Notes under the pieces: generated by a model
Told to the model about the DNA's origin: nothing
Databases searched by the model: none
Seen by the model: only the letters and a program-made list of their open reading frames with translations
Position numbers and translations under genes: made by a program
In this document: positions 1 through 12,060 of the stretch, piece after piece
Numbering within the stretch: the first letter of the stretch is position 1
How the letters are laid out: the number at the start of each line of letters is the position of its first letter
Assembly: GCA_009760855.2 (NCBI GenBank)
Contig: WPIO01000186.1
Location: 124,001-188,000, forward strand
Reading direction: 5' to 3'
Length of the DNA stretch: 64,000 nucleotides
From: Cristatella mucedo
Taxonomy: Eukaryota; Bryozoa; Phylactolaemata; Cristatellidae

Positions 1-967
1 GTCGGCCGGTGCACAGTTGTGGTCGATGAATCATCGGAGTCGACCGGGGGACTGTGAGTGGTGTGAGAGCTGGGGCCAAGGAGAGCCGTGAGCTCTTCGG
101 CTCCGTGCCTTAATAATAAACTGACGGCGTTAGGCATAGCCTGGCTTCGCTGCTGTGCGAACAAACTACAACCAAAGGGGGTCGTAAGTCCGCTTCCCAT
201 GCCCTCTCGCAAATCCTTTTGCAGAGAACACGTTCAAGTGGGCACGCACTAAACACAAAACAAACCCAAAATGCTAGCTCGGGCGCGATACAAATGCATT
301 CGTTGGAGTCAACCGAATCCTCATAATGCTTTCTCATCCTGTCTTGTCCATCGCCGGCGAACACCAAGCCCTCATCCCTCTCTTTCAGAGAAACGAATCC
401 CACGGCGTCGAAGCGAAGCCAAAGAGCGAGAGCACGTGCCAAACAAAAGACAAAGAGCGAACCTCGCTCGACTTGTAAATACCTAGCTGAGACAATGAGG
501 CAAGAGCTTAGTGGTATTGGGCCCGACACCCAGGCCCATTAGGGTAAAGAATTAATACCTGCACTAGGCCTGTGGAAGGGCATCCCTGTCCAGCTTGAAT
601 ACCGAATAGGTGTGAGGCGATTGCTTTTGGACGGATTTATGCCGAGGTTGACAGGCCAGCCAACATCAATCAGCAGCTCCTGTGGATATCAGACCAGTTA
701 TAAAGGCCGAATTGCAGCCGCTGGTCAGAGCTTCCTGGCTGGCTCTTAAGCTCTTGCTCTTTAACTGCATTGGTGGGTCGCTGTGCCTTAGTGCTCCGGG
801 ACGAGGGAGTTTTCGCCAGCCAAACACTTCTTGTTCGCACTAAAACTAAGCCAAGACCAGAGTGGTGCTCCAACTATGTAGCTAGGCTTTCGGTTGATCA
901 GCAATTGGCCTGACGATAGTTGCTCCGAAGGAGTAGCATATCCCTTTTTCTTTAAAGCTCTCGTCCA
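1..967. other. Intergenic, no gene recognised
   Basis: No protein family, RNA gene or named repeat is recognised here. Short ORFs on both strands are low-complexity or arginine-rich and lack conserved motifs. A stretch near 107-125 with TTAATAATAAAC could be a polyadenylation-like signal of an older retroelement, but nothing else supports that. Confidence 0.4.
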
Positions 968-1735
968 AGCTGCTTACTGGACAGCCGGCATATACAATCA
1001 GGTGCTTACAGCTTGTGCAAAACTCTGAAGCTAGGCTTGTCGGTCGTGAGCATCGCAGTTGCCACATCACACCACTTCTCGCCGACCTACACTGGCTACC
1101 AGTCAAGCGACGGATTGACTTCAAGGTTTTGTCGCACACATTTAGGTCACTCAGTTCTTTGGCTCCAGCTTATCACACTGGTTTGGTCCAGCGGTTGAGG
1201 TGCTCGCCCCGACCAAGGTCTGGCTAAGGTTGTGGGCTCGAGCCCCTAGGCAATATGTGAAGCGCCTGAATAGAGATTAAGTTCTTTTGAGGCGCTATAC
1301 AAATGAATTATGATTTATCTCTCAGATCTACTCCCCACGAGGCCAAGCATCGTACCACCCGCTTTTTGGAATCCAACAGTTTAACAACACCTCGTACAAA
1401 CTTCGTCCTTTGGAGACCGTGCATTTAGTTCGTATGCTTCCAAAGCCCGGAACTCACTCCCGACCTGCATCACATCTCCTGATTTACCACATTTCAAAAG
1501 AAACTAAAAACGCATCTATTTATCACTGCATTTAGTTGGTCACTGCGATTCGTCCTTTATGTACTTGTGCATGCTGCCACTGTTGCATGCTGCCACTGAC
1601 CATATTTCATGCTGCCCCTGTGCATGTCACCCCTAACCATGTTGATCGTATTGTTTATTGTGCATGCAACCACTAACCATTCGATCGTACTTCCTTTGCA
1701 GTAAATATAAAGTACCTTGAATGAGACTGAGTTAT
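968..1735 (+). mobile_element. LINE-A fragment, split by a SINE-2 insertion
   Basis: The segment encodes the C-terminal end of the LINE-A ORF (remnants of LLADLHWLPVKQRIDF near 1078-1130 and of HQAKHRTTRFSESNS near 1340-1380). It continues through the 3' UTR with its repeated GCATGCTGCCACT motifs to a decayed 3' terminus near 1700-1735. Frameshifts and stops make it non-functional. It is interrupted at 1175-1314 by a SINE-2 copy; joining the two flanks restores the LINE order. Confidence 0.8.
1175..1314 (+). mobile_element. SINE-2 copy (tRNA-headed, LINE-A-type tail)
   Basis: About 140 bp. The head carries an A-box-like TGGTCCAGCGG and a B-box-like GGCTCGAGCCC. The 3' end (about 1258-1314) reads AAGCGCCTGAATAGAGATTA and then a GAGGCGCTAT complement, the same stem-loop as the LINE-A terminus. 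It is flanked by TTATC at 1170-1174 and 1315-1319, a probable target-site duplication inside a LINE-A fragment. A second copy lies in reverse at about 41083-41220. Confidence 0.75.
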
Positions 1736-2391
1736 CTGAGGGAATGTCCTAAATAGCCGTAAGGATCTGGAGTTATGCCCCCTCCCCTATAAGAATTATC
1801 TCCCCCACAGCATATTTATTGATATTTCTCAAATACTAATGAAGCGATCGGCATGCGAATTGGCGAAAACAAGTCAAGACTATCTAACTTTTGATGTAAC
1901 CGTAGCTGTCATGTTGAACTTGTAAATATAATAAATCTTGATCTGTCATAGTCAAGGTGACACTTTTCCTGGTTTTAAGACAATGGCTTTCCGAGGAGAA
2001 ATCAACAGATATTACACCAGGCACTGTAAAAACATATGTCAATGCACTTAAAAGATGCAGGGCTGTCAATCCTGGGGTTCCCCGTGTCTAAAAAGAATTA
2101 TTTGACATGTCAACTTTGCATGCAACTGCACCATTAAGGTCGAGGACTTTGGGGACATGTCCGTGACTGTTGCTATTTAATGACCATGCTGTTGAATTTC
2201 CCAGTTTGTTCAGTGACATGTTGGGAAAGCGCCCTTGAAGACAACCACTGATTCACAAAGCATGTACACGGTCAATAATCAGTCGGTTTACTGTCCCAAA
2301 ATTTACTTTCTGCCTGTGGGTCGAGCTGTATGCACGCTATCCACCCTCTCCTCTCTTATCACCACGTGCTTCGGAGCACCATGCACGGCGA
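1736..2391. other. Intergenic, no gene recognised
   Basis: AT-rich sequence without an ORF of note or a recognised repeat. It separates two LINE-A fragments. Confidence 0.4.
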
Positions 2392-2925
2392 CCACTACCC
2401 AGCCTTCGAGCACCTTAAGTTCTCTCAACTCATTTGCTGCATGTATTGATGACATCCTCACATGGATGGCAGCAAATTTTCTAAAACTTAACGATGATAA
2501 AATTAACTTACTAGTTATGGGCAAACCCAGTGTGACTCCGAAATTGGGAAGGCTGACACTCAAAATTGGCTCTGCCAGCATACCTAATGTTGAATCAGTT
2601 CGAAATCTAGGCGCCATGTTCCAAAGTAACCTCTCGTTAGACGACCACATCAGCTCCACAGTCAAATATGCCTACTCTCAGCTACATAACATTGCTAAAA
2701 TTTGGACTTGTTTAGATAAGGATACCACGTCCAAGTTGGTCCATACATTCGTGACATTCTGTCTCAACTTCTGCAACATCCTGCTTACTGGCCTACCAGC
2801 ATGTGCGATCAGGCGATTGCAGCTGGTGCAAAACTGCCGCTAGGCTTCTCTGTCGTAAGCTTCGCAGTTGCCACATCATACCGTTTCTCGCCGACCTGCA
2901 CTGGCGACCGAGCTTATGTGGCCGT
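2392..2925 (+). mobile_element. LINE-A internal fragment (C-terminal part of the RT ORF)
   Basis: An open frame across 2,235-2,843 contains clear LINE-A residues: MAANFLKLNDDK, LLVMGKPSV, IGSASIP, DDHISSTVK and LPACAIRRLQLVQN. The RT catalytic box lies upstream in intact copies and is absent here. The fragment ends abruptly near 2,925 without a 3' UTR, so it is truncated at both ends. Confidence 0.8.
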
Positions 2926-2965
2926 CTGATGAAAGATCACCTCGGAACACTGCACCTAGATTTAT

Positions 2966-3310
2966 GTAGATTTATCAGGAGATATGCTGGCAGAGCCGAA
3001 TTCGAGCGTCAGCCTTTTTTTATTTCTCGTTCGCCCATAACTAGTAAGTTAGATTAATCATCATTCAGTTTAAGAAAATTTGCTGCGATCCATTTGCGGA
3101 TGTCATCAACACAGGCAGCAAGAGAGTTTAGAGAATTCGACATGTTCGAGGGCTGGGATGAATGAAAGTAAAGATATAACTGAGTGTCGTCCGAATAAAA
3201 GGGACAGCCTAGATTGTGCTTGGCAATCACATCGGCAAGAGGAAGAATATAAACCGTGACAAGAACAAGATCAGGCACCGAGCACTGAGGTACCCTCTTT
3301 TTCAGGGGCT
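2966..3310 (-). mobile_element. LINE-A internal fragment, reverse
   Basis: The reverse strand encodes the RT core around the catalytic box, read here as LGCPFYSDDTQLYLYF, so the usual YADD has become YSDD. It continues into CVDDIRKWIAANFLKLNDD. Both ends are truncated and no 3' UTR is attached. Confidence 0.75.
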
Positions 3311-4924
3311 CGTCAGAGAACCTTTTTCCGAACGGGGTAAGTCGGCCAGTAGTGGGAGTTATCCCCCAAAATGGCCACTAATGGGGGAGTGGTTCCCCAA
3401 AAGCACATTTATTAAATATCGTACGAAGACCAGTAAACTGAATGGAGTGAAAATTGACACGAAGAACACTGGTAGCATTAGCTATCGTTTGATGTGATAT
3501 AGCTGCTTTTTTGACCTTCTGATGACCTTAAAAGTCCAAGGTCACGTATAGCACTGCTGGTAAAAGGCAGCTCCACATTTTTTCGATTAAAAAGTTTTTG
3601 TAGAAATATGGCATGCCGCTCAAAAAATGCAAGACACTTGACTGGAAACTCTCCCCTTTCAATTTTATTTAATTTGACATCTCCAACTGTTGACTGACAT
3701 CACGAACACAGCCCAGGGACACTTTGTGACAGGCACATTATATGCAAACACACCCATCATGGGTAGATGCACAGGTGGGGATTGTGGAGACAGGTGAGCT
3801 CCACCTATATTCCAAGTTTCACACAGATCGGCCCAGAATCGACCAAGTTGTACAATGTACCAGGTACCAAGTAATACTGCTGTGACAGCCCTCTGAGAAG
3901 CCAACTTAAGCTGCCAAAGCATGTAGGTGACGAATAACAAGTGTTACTAGATTTCTCGCCATAAAACATCGAAACACATACTTAAGAGCGTGTACTTCAA
4001 ATTTCACGTTGATTGGGTCACAAGTAGCCTACCTGTGACATTTTTTCCCCATGTCAGTGAAAGGATGACAAAGGCTTACCACAACAAACACAACCAGTTT
4101 TGACCGAAACAAGTCCATCTACTGAGGTACAATATGCATGCGAGAAGGCTGGAATGATTATGTAACTACAATCAATCATATAATATAAAGTTCTAAGGTG
4201 ATCGGATCATTATTTTAGGAGATATGACATAAAAGACATCAGGCATTGGACTGTCGTTTGCAGATAAACTTGAGAACTCCAAGCTACAACCAAGAGGCAG
4301 CAATAGGAAACGCTATCATCCCACGAACAATTCAATAAATAGATAAATATGAATCTTAGGAATAGGTCAACCTAACAAGATCCTTATACAGCCTAAGCGG
4401 ATCATATCTGCGATAGGTCTCATACCTCAGGCCGGCAATCCAGGCTACAGCCGAGCTCACCGGCATTCACCAATACAAATATCAAACTATTAACGACATA
4501 AATGAGAACTTGAAATCACCTAAATTTCCTTGAATAGAAATGAATCAACATTTTCGGACTGGCTTCCAGTAAACGACACACTAGTTCCATCCAGGTCACC
4601 ACACTGAACAGCCTCCGACTAATCTCGGCCATCGCCTCGTGCCTTATGGCTGCTACAGGAACTGGATCAGCTGTCCCAGGATTCATGCTGTGCTGTGAAA
4701 ATTGACTCCTTAGTTATGGCGGCCCGGCAGCAGCAAATTCTCAATACATTATCCTTAATTTTCGTCTACTGGCCGAATGATAGTCACTTCCGGTTTGAAA
4801 TCCGATGTGAACCTACCAATGTAAACAGGTTTCTGCCAAGTAAATAACGAGTGGGCCTTGGAATGTCGTTTACCGCAAGTTGCTATGGTCAGGGTGGGGA
4901 AGCAGAGGCTGGACTAGGCACCCT
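3311..4924. other. Intergenic, possibly an old unclassified repeat
   Basis: No coding sequence is recognised. Several phrases (AGTTTCACACAGATCGG near 3818, ATTTCACGTTGATTGGGTCA near 4000, AGGTGATCGGATCATTATTT near 4196) have the look of non-coding parts of dispersed DNA transposons, but no terminal repeats were found. Confidence 0.3.
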
Positions 4925-6893
4925 AATAATATAATAATAATAATACTGTACTTGGTAAAGCACCCCCAGAGAACTTAATCTCTTTCTAGGTGCTTTACAT
5001 TTGCTGCAGTGAGAAATACAATTAAATGGTAAGTAAAATCATGCTTGAAAAACGAACGAAATGAATAATATGGTTAGGGGTGACATGCACAGGGTCAGCA
5101 TGCAAATGTGGTTAGTGGCAGCATGCACAGTGTCAGCAAGCGTAAGCACGTGAAGGACGAATCACAGGGACCCACTAAATGCTGTCCTAAATAGGTGTGT
5201 TTTAAGTTCTTTTTAAATGTGGTCAGGTCGGGGGATATTCTGACGCAGGTCGGGAGGGAGTTCCAAGCTTTGGGAGCATACGAACTAAATGCACGGTCTC
5301 CAAGGCATTTGAGGTTTGTACGAGGTATTTCTAGACTGTTGGATTCCGAAAAGCGGGTGGTACGATGCTTAGCCTGATGGGGTAGTATATCTGAGAGATA
5401 GGCTGGAGCCATAGAATAAAGGGACCTAAAAGTGAGCGACAAAACCTTGAACTCAATCCGTTGCTTGACTGGTAGCCAGTGCAGGTCGGCGAGAAGTGAA
5501 GTAATGTGGCAACTGCGACGCTCACGACAGACAAGCCTAGCTGCAGAGTTTTGCACCAGTTGCAATCGACTGATCGCACATGCTGGTAGGTCAGTAAGCA
5601 GTGAGTTGCAGAAGTCGAGACGAGATGTCACGAATGCATGGACCGACTTAGACGTGGTATCCTTATCTAAAGAAGCCCGAATTTTAGCAATATCATGAAG
5701 CTGAAAATAGGCAGCTTTGACCGTGGAGCTGATATGGTCGTCTAACGAGAGGTCGCTTTGGAATATGACACCTACATTTCGAGCTGATTCGACAGGAGAT
5801 ATGCTGGCAGAGCCAATTTTGAGCGTCAGACTTTCCAATTTATGAATCACTGGGTTTGCCCATGACTAGTAAGTTAGTTTTGTCATCATTTAGTTTTAGA
5901 AAATTTGCTGCCATCCATGTGTGGATGTCATCAATGCATGCAGCAAGTGAGTTGAGAGAATTTGAGGTGCTCGAAGGCTGGGAGGGATCAAAGCAAAGGT
6001 ACAACTGAGTGTCATCTGCATAGAAGAGAAAGCCTAGATTGTGCTTGGCAATCACATCAGCAAGAGGCAGAGTATAAACCGTGAAAAGAACCGGACCTAT
6101 CACGGAGCCCTGAGGTACTCAATATTTCAGAGGTACTTCAGATGATCTTTGTTCATTTACGTCAATACTTTGGAGTCTCCCACTGAGATAGGACCTGAAC
6201 CACTGCAGAGCAGTGCCAGTGATGCCCAGGCGAGATGAGAGGCGCTCTAGAAGAACTTTGTGATCGATGGTGTCAAAAGCTGCCGAAAGATATAGCAAAA
6301 CAAGCAGAGACACTCTACCCATGTCTGCATTCCTAAGTAGGTCGTTGCATACCCTAAGCAATGCTGACTCTGTGGAGTGATTAGCTCTAAAGCCGGACTG
6401 GAACTTACTAGCAAGGTGTGAGGTTTCGATATATGAGTTCAGCTGTTCTGCCACGACCCGTTCGAGTGTCTTTGATAGAAATGGTAGAAGGGAGACTGGA
6501 CGGTAGTTGCTCAAGTTCTCTTGGTCTAGTGCTGCTTTCTTGAGGAGAGGCCAGACTACAGCTTTTTTGAAAGGTGCTGGGACATGACCCGAGGCTAATG
6601 ACATATTAATGATGTTAGTTATGCATGGCAGCAGCAGATCAATGCAACGTAGGAGCAGGACAGTGGGAATAGGGTCCAGAGGACTTGCTGTCTTCTTTGA
6701 TTGCGATACAAACTTTAGGAGTAGATCACTAGTGACTTGCTTAAATGCAGAAATTGAGGTGCAGCCAGGAACCGAGGAACAGCATTCTAGTGGGGAGGTT
6801 GTCATCGCAGGGACGGATTTCCTGATCTTGTCTATCTTCTGCACAAAGAATCGAGAGAAGCGATCGGCAAGATCATCACCCTGCCGATAGGGG
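4925..6893 (-). mobile_element. LINE-A, 5'-truncated, reverse, ORF broken
   Basis: Reading the minus strand, this copy starts in the linker before the reverse transcriptase, runs through RT and the C-terminal domain, then the 3' UTR, the terminal stem-loop (about 4955-5010) and an (ATT)n tail near 4925. RT blocks visible are YRPVSLLPFLSKTLERVV, SGFRANHSTESALLRV, AAFDTIDHKVLLERL and [10 protein letters not shown]. The ORF is split into three frames (6119-6844, 5840-6103, 5095-5850), so it is a pseudogene. The clade looks CR1/L2/Rex1-like from the [13 protein letters not shown] and YADDTQ blocks. Confidence 0.88.
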
Positions 6894-7279
6894 GTTTACT
6901 CTTTTATGATCTTGTTATACTACCAGTCGGACGTGTTATCTCGAGGGGCGTGTCATTTCCGGGAAATTTTCGCCTTGTATCATTCTCCACAATTATTTTT
7001 TGAGGGTCGTTTAGGGCTGAGTAGCTTATAGTCGCAGAGTTCACCAGAAAACCGATGTTCCGGCTTAGTTATTTGTCGAAGAAAATTATTTTGTTGAGCT
7101 CGATGTTACTACTTTCGGTTCATATAGGTCTTACATAATAATTTCATTGACCATGTTTCAGTCATCTGACAACCACCAAAATTTGAGCTTGCATTTATAG
7201 CTGGTTTATCTTCAATACGCGAATTTCAAAAAAATTGACCATTTTTTTGGAATCTACCCTGGTTATTACGAGGCTACCC
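6894..7279. other. Spacer between two LINE-A fragments
   Basis: AT-rich sequence with no recognised gene or repeat. Confidence 0.35.
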
Positions 7280-7690
7280 CCATTTCAATACTCTGGAGTG
7301 TCCCACTGAAATAGGACCTGAACCGTTAAAGAGCAGGGCCAGTGATGTCCAGGTGAGGTGAGAGGGGCTCAAGAAGGACTAGGTAATTGATAATATCCAA
7401 AGCTGTCGAAAGATCGAGCAAAACAAGCAGAGATACTCTACCTGTGATCCTTTCTCAGTAGGTAGTTGTACGCCCAAAGCAGTGCTGACTCTGTAGAGTG
7501 ATTAATTTTAAAACCAGACTGGAACTTACTATCAAAGTTGAAGTTTCCATACATGAGGTCTGCCACGACTCGTTCCAGTGTTTTTATAGGAACGGTAGAA
7601 GGGAGACTGGGCGGAAGTTGCTCAAGTTCTCTTGTGTCTAGTGTTGCTTTCGTGAGGAGTGGCCTGACTACAGCTGTGCTGCTACATTTA
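7280..7690 (-). mobile_element. LINE-A fragment, strongly decayed, reverse
   Basis: The reverse strand retains RT pieces such as KTLERVVAD, SKFQSGFKINHSTESALL and YNYLLRK with frameshifts between them. It covers the same RT N-terminal region as 6200-6600 of the neighbouring copy but is much more diverged. Confidence 0.7.
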
Positions 7691-7705
7691 GGATACCTAT
7701 GAAAT

Positions 7706-8793
7706 TGTAACCGCGAAGAAAAGCTTGTACCCGACTCGCTACCGGTGGATGGTGCAGTGCAGAGCTGCAGCTCGGTTAAAACACAGGCGGCCACAACTGG
7801 GTGCCAAAACCAACAGTTTATTGTGGGCCTGTTAGTAGTGTTTACTCGCCGGCCAAGCGCTTTACACGGCGCTCACCAGACCGACGGAGTTAACTATGCG
7901 AACTCCCGAAGCCCGATTATAATAAACTACCCTACGCGTTTACGCGGCGCGCACCAGACCAACGGAGTTAACTGCGTGAGAACTCCCGAAGCCCGGCTAC
8001 AATAAGCCACCACACGCCTGCGTCGCTAGCAGTGGTCCCGTCCCCGAAAGCAGACCGCTACAGCACCTCAAGATATGAGCGGCTAACTGAGTAGCCGGCA
8101 GAACGCAACCGCAAAGTCCAAGTTGCACTTAGCTGTTCGTCGCCGTAGGTTCGACTCTCGTTTTCTCGAGGCGTAGTCTCTGATCAACTACCGAAGCTGC
8201 AGCCCTGAGCTGTGTCAGTCGTGTCGTTTATACTCTCCCTCTCTCTCTCTCTGCCCTCTTGACCTTGAACGTAGCTGCCAATTTTGTCGGACCCTAGCTC
8301 TCGGTGTCCGTCCTCGGCATATTCGCTTCAGCCTGTAATTTATTAGATGGCTCCTCTGCCAGCTTGCCATCCTTTCGCTCTTTGTCTAATGGAGTACAGT
8401 AGTCGGTCCACATCCCGACCGCTCTTTGTCTAACCAAGCTCCATTCTAACCTGAGCGGATCTCGCTGTCAAACTGACGCCTCGCTTCGCTACCGGTTAAC
8501 TAATGTGTCCCCCTACCCAATTCTTCTTAGCTAGTCCGCCCGCTACGGTTGCTCTAGGTGCCCTAGTCAGACCCACTAAGGCAAGGGCTAATATCGCAGC
8601 TAGCCTGAGAGCTGCACCAGTGCAAAATAACCATGATAGGCTGAGGCCAATGTGCAGCATAATGTAATATTGTGTAAGATAGCGATTATTGTGACCTATG
8701 ACCCGGCTGCTAAATAAAGCTTGCCCCCTACGGCATTGGCTGAGGTCTTGAAATGGTCCGCCAGGTTTATGACTATGGATCCGACCGGGTGCT
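7706..8793 (+). repeat. Possible 5' LTR of the Gypsy relic
   Basis: The segment begins TGTAACCGCG and ends GGGTGCTACA, giving TGTA...TACA termini of the LTR type. It has an AATAAA at 8713-8718 near its 3' end and precedes decayed Gypsy coding sequence in the same orientation. No matching 3' LTR was found, and no primer-binding site was identified with confidence, so the boundaries are tentative. Confidence 0.3.
7857..8010 (+). repeat. Two-unit direct repeat, period about 78 bp
   Basis: Two adjacent units share CACCAGACC(G/A)ACGGAGTTAACT and then GAACTCCCGAAGCCCG, starting at 7857 and near 7935. They lie inside the possible LTR, where short direct repeats are common in the U3 part. Confidence 0.7.
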
Positions 8794-11324
8794 ACAGTGA
8801 GCCTGTTAGAGGGTCAGCAGGAAGTCACCCGGATGTATCGGCTGTAGAATACAGGTTGTTGTTTTGCTTTAACGAACATATTTTTTCCTAGCGCTGCGTG
8901 CACAATATTGAGTGCTGTTTTTTATCGATGTCGTATTGCTAGTTTCAGGTCTTTATATGTTGCTCTGTGCCACTACCCGAACTAGCGAGGGTCGCTCGGT
9001 CGTAACATCGGTGTCTGTCATTACGAATTAACCTTTTATTTCGTGCTCTATAACCGAGCTTTGTTTTTTGCTCTGTTTGTCGTTTGCAGCGGGCGACCGC
9101 ATAACGGCGGCCGAAGCGCTAGATCAGCCAAAAAAGAGAGGCTAGCTGATTGGTCGGGACTGAAGGGAGACTCGGAGCCACGGGTTGCTAAGTGGTTTGG
9201 CCAGACGTTGCGGAAGATAAAGTTGCAGAGTTGCCTCCCGTGCCGACGCGCGGGCCTGTTGTTGGCGAGGCAAGTATCGCGACAGGCGACAGCTGGAATA
9301 AAGCAGAGTTTCGAAGATATCTTTGGTCAGCAGGAGGAGAGGCACGAGTTATTTGTTAATAGAGTTAACAGACAGTTTGCACGTTCTCGAAGCGGAGCGA
9401 GCAAGTGACGGGGTACTTGGCAGGTAAGTCCTATGCGCAGGGAGAAGTTGGTATTCATTCAAAGTGTACGGTGGAGCTGATTGAGAATTCGATGGAGTAT
9501 CATGATATGAATTAAACAGCCTAAAACTGTATGGGGGAAACGCGACGCTCTTGGATAAAGACACAGCAGATACGAAAGAGAGTTTAGCCACGTTGTGGCG
9601 CGGTTTGTTGACTCGCGTGGGAAAGTCGCAACCGGCGTACCAAACGTTAAAATTCCGGCTCAGCATGCACCGTGTCTCAATTCCCAAGGCATTTTGGACT
9701 CTGTAAATCAAAGTTTGGGACTCGTAGGATGTGACCCCGGTACAGCTGCCGGGCGAATAGGAGATGAGAAAACTTTTTTTTTTTACTGGTAGCCCCCTAA
9801 AACCGGCCACTGGAATGATAGGTGAGTCGAGAGAGTTTTATCAACCTTTTACGGGGCGGTTCCCGAGAGAGCCAGGTGCTCGCCAAACCGCTGATTGTGC
9901 CGTCGGAGGTAAATAACCGTTTTCCGACTGCATGTCTGTCGGCGAAAGATTTTTCTTTCAAGGTCCCCACCGTCGGGTATGAGAGTCGAAGTAGCTATAC
10001 CTACTTATGATTTTACGTTACAGTGGGAGACTTAACGCACTAAGCCAGCTGGCACTCGATTTAGAGATGCCAGAGAAAGAGGTGCACCCATCTGTCGAAG
10101 CAAATGTGCAGCTTCCGGGACTTTTTAAAGGGCCCTACATGACCCGTCTCTCGTGCATGAAAATCCCAAACCATCGATGAGGCGTGTATTAATGGCAACT
10201 GAATTTGAGGAGAGTTGCAGAAGTCGTGGGTTTAACAATACGATATGCTAGAAAAGACGTAATGTGAGAGAAACAAGTTTTAGATTGAACACACAAATGG
10301 GTTATGTTGTTACGTTGCCCGTAGAGCAGTGGTGCGAGACAGGAAGCCGGCAAATCTTTGTTTTAATTGCATGGTACTAGGGTACTTTCAGCGTGAGTGT
10401 GGAATGCATATGAGGTTTAAGAACGGGCCCAGGAGTTTACGTTGAGACTCTAGTGAGAGGGATAGGCCACAATGACAGGATCTGGTCTCGACCCCGAGAA
10501 TAAAAGTAATCATTGCCTTGAGCGTAGCAAAATTGGTCATTTTAGAGAGATTTAGGCCCGTATCTAAATCCGAGTCATGGGGAGGATAGCAATAGAGGGT
10601 TGGGAAAGGATTACACGTTGATGTCAGGGGACACGCTAAACCGTGTATGTGTTAGTCTCATCATCACTAGTATGCAGAGACGCCAAGCGAATGTCCTCTT
10701 GGTGCAAGAAAGAATTAATAAGAAATTAAAGCGGAATTTAGTTGACACCGGTTGCGAGTTATCTTTTTACCGCCAATTTCACGAGCTATGGTGTAACGAA
10801 GGTGTGGGCCTTAAGGAGGTTAAATTGATTATACGTAGCAAGACCGAATGCCACGGTTTTTGTAGTCGACATAAATGACCCATGCATCTTTGGTTTAGAT
10901 AACCTGGTGCCTATGGGGGGGCTAGAGTTGTAAATCATAAGATAGACTACTACCGCACCTCTGCGAGGGGTGGTAGCAGTCTACTTGGCATCATGTCGAT
11001 CTAGAGGTCAGAGGGGCGGGTAGTAATTGCGTCGGAAAATTGTGCCCAGTAAATATATTAGCTCGTTCAGAGCTGGTGGTTTGCTGAAAAATCAATGAAG
11101 TGTCAGAATTGCCTTGCGGATTAATAGAAAGCGGGTCTATAAGAGCTAGCAACCGGTTTGCATGTGGGACGGGGTCTGGTTGATTATAGACAGGAAATTG
11201 TGCCGGTCATATTAGCTAATATTTCTGACCAGCCACGGGCTCTCAAAGCAGAAGTGATTCTCGAAACATTCATTGAGTTGATGAGACGGATGCTATCACG
11301 GTAAAAAAATTGATAGGTTAATAG

Positions 11325-12060
11325 TAATAATAATAATAATGATACACTTGATAAAGCGCTCTCAGAGAACTCAATCCCTTTCTGGGCGCTTTACATTTGC
11401 TGCAAAGGAAGCACAATCTAATGGTTAGTGGTAGCATGCTCTATAAACAGCAAGAATCTTAGTTTTGATTCGCCATGGTTTATGGGTGACATGCAGGGGT
11501 CAGCATGCAAGTGTGTTTACTATCAGCATATAGTGTCAGCATGCATAAGGGCTTTTAAATCCTTTGGAGACCGTGCATTTAGTTCGTATGCTCCCAAAGC
11601 CTGGAACTCCCTCCCGACCTGCGTCAGAACATCCCCTGACCTGACCACATTTAAAAAGAACTTAAAACACACCTATTTAGGACAGCATTTAGTGGGTCCC
11701 TGTGATTCGTCCTTCACGTGTTTATGCGTGCTGACACTGTGCATGCTGCCACTAACCACATTTGCATGCCGACCCTTTGCATGTCACCCCTAACCATGTT
11801 ATTCATTTTGTTTGTTCTTCAAGCATGAATTTTACTTATCATTCAATTGCATTTCCCTTTGCAACAAATGTAAAGCGCCTAGAAAGAGATGAAGTTTTCC
11901 GAGGGCGCTTTATCAAGTACATTATTATTATAAGCACGTAAAGATCAAAACACAGGGACCCACCTAATGCTGTGAGGAATAGGTGCATTTTTAATTTCTG
12001 TTTAAATGTGTTCGAGTCACGGGTTGTCATGACGCAAGTCGGCAGTGAGTTTCAGGCTTT
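11325..12060 (-). mobile_element. LINE-A 3' part, reverse, inside the Gypsy relic
   Basis: It begins on the plus strand with an (AAT)n run, then the complement of the terminal stem-loop and 3' UTR. It is interrupted at 11550-11929 by a forward LINE-A copy and resumes at 11935 with GCACGTAAAGATCAAAACAC, the expected continuation, up to about 12060. Gypsy coding sequence lies on both sides, so it inserted into the Gypsy element. Confidence 0.85.
11550..11929 (+). mobile_element. LINE-A 3' part, forward, nested in a reverse LINE-A
   Basis: It encodes the last residues of the ORF (FGDRAFSSYAPKAWNSLPTC), then the 3' UTR, terminal stem-loop and (ATT)n. It is flanked by ATAAG at 11545-11549 and 11930-11934, a 5-bp target duplication. 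It is heavily 5'-truncated. Confidence 0.85.

Noticed and set aside
7857-8010. CRISPR-like direct repeats
   Set aside because: Only two units, adjacent without spacers, in a eukaryotic retroelement setting.
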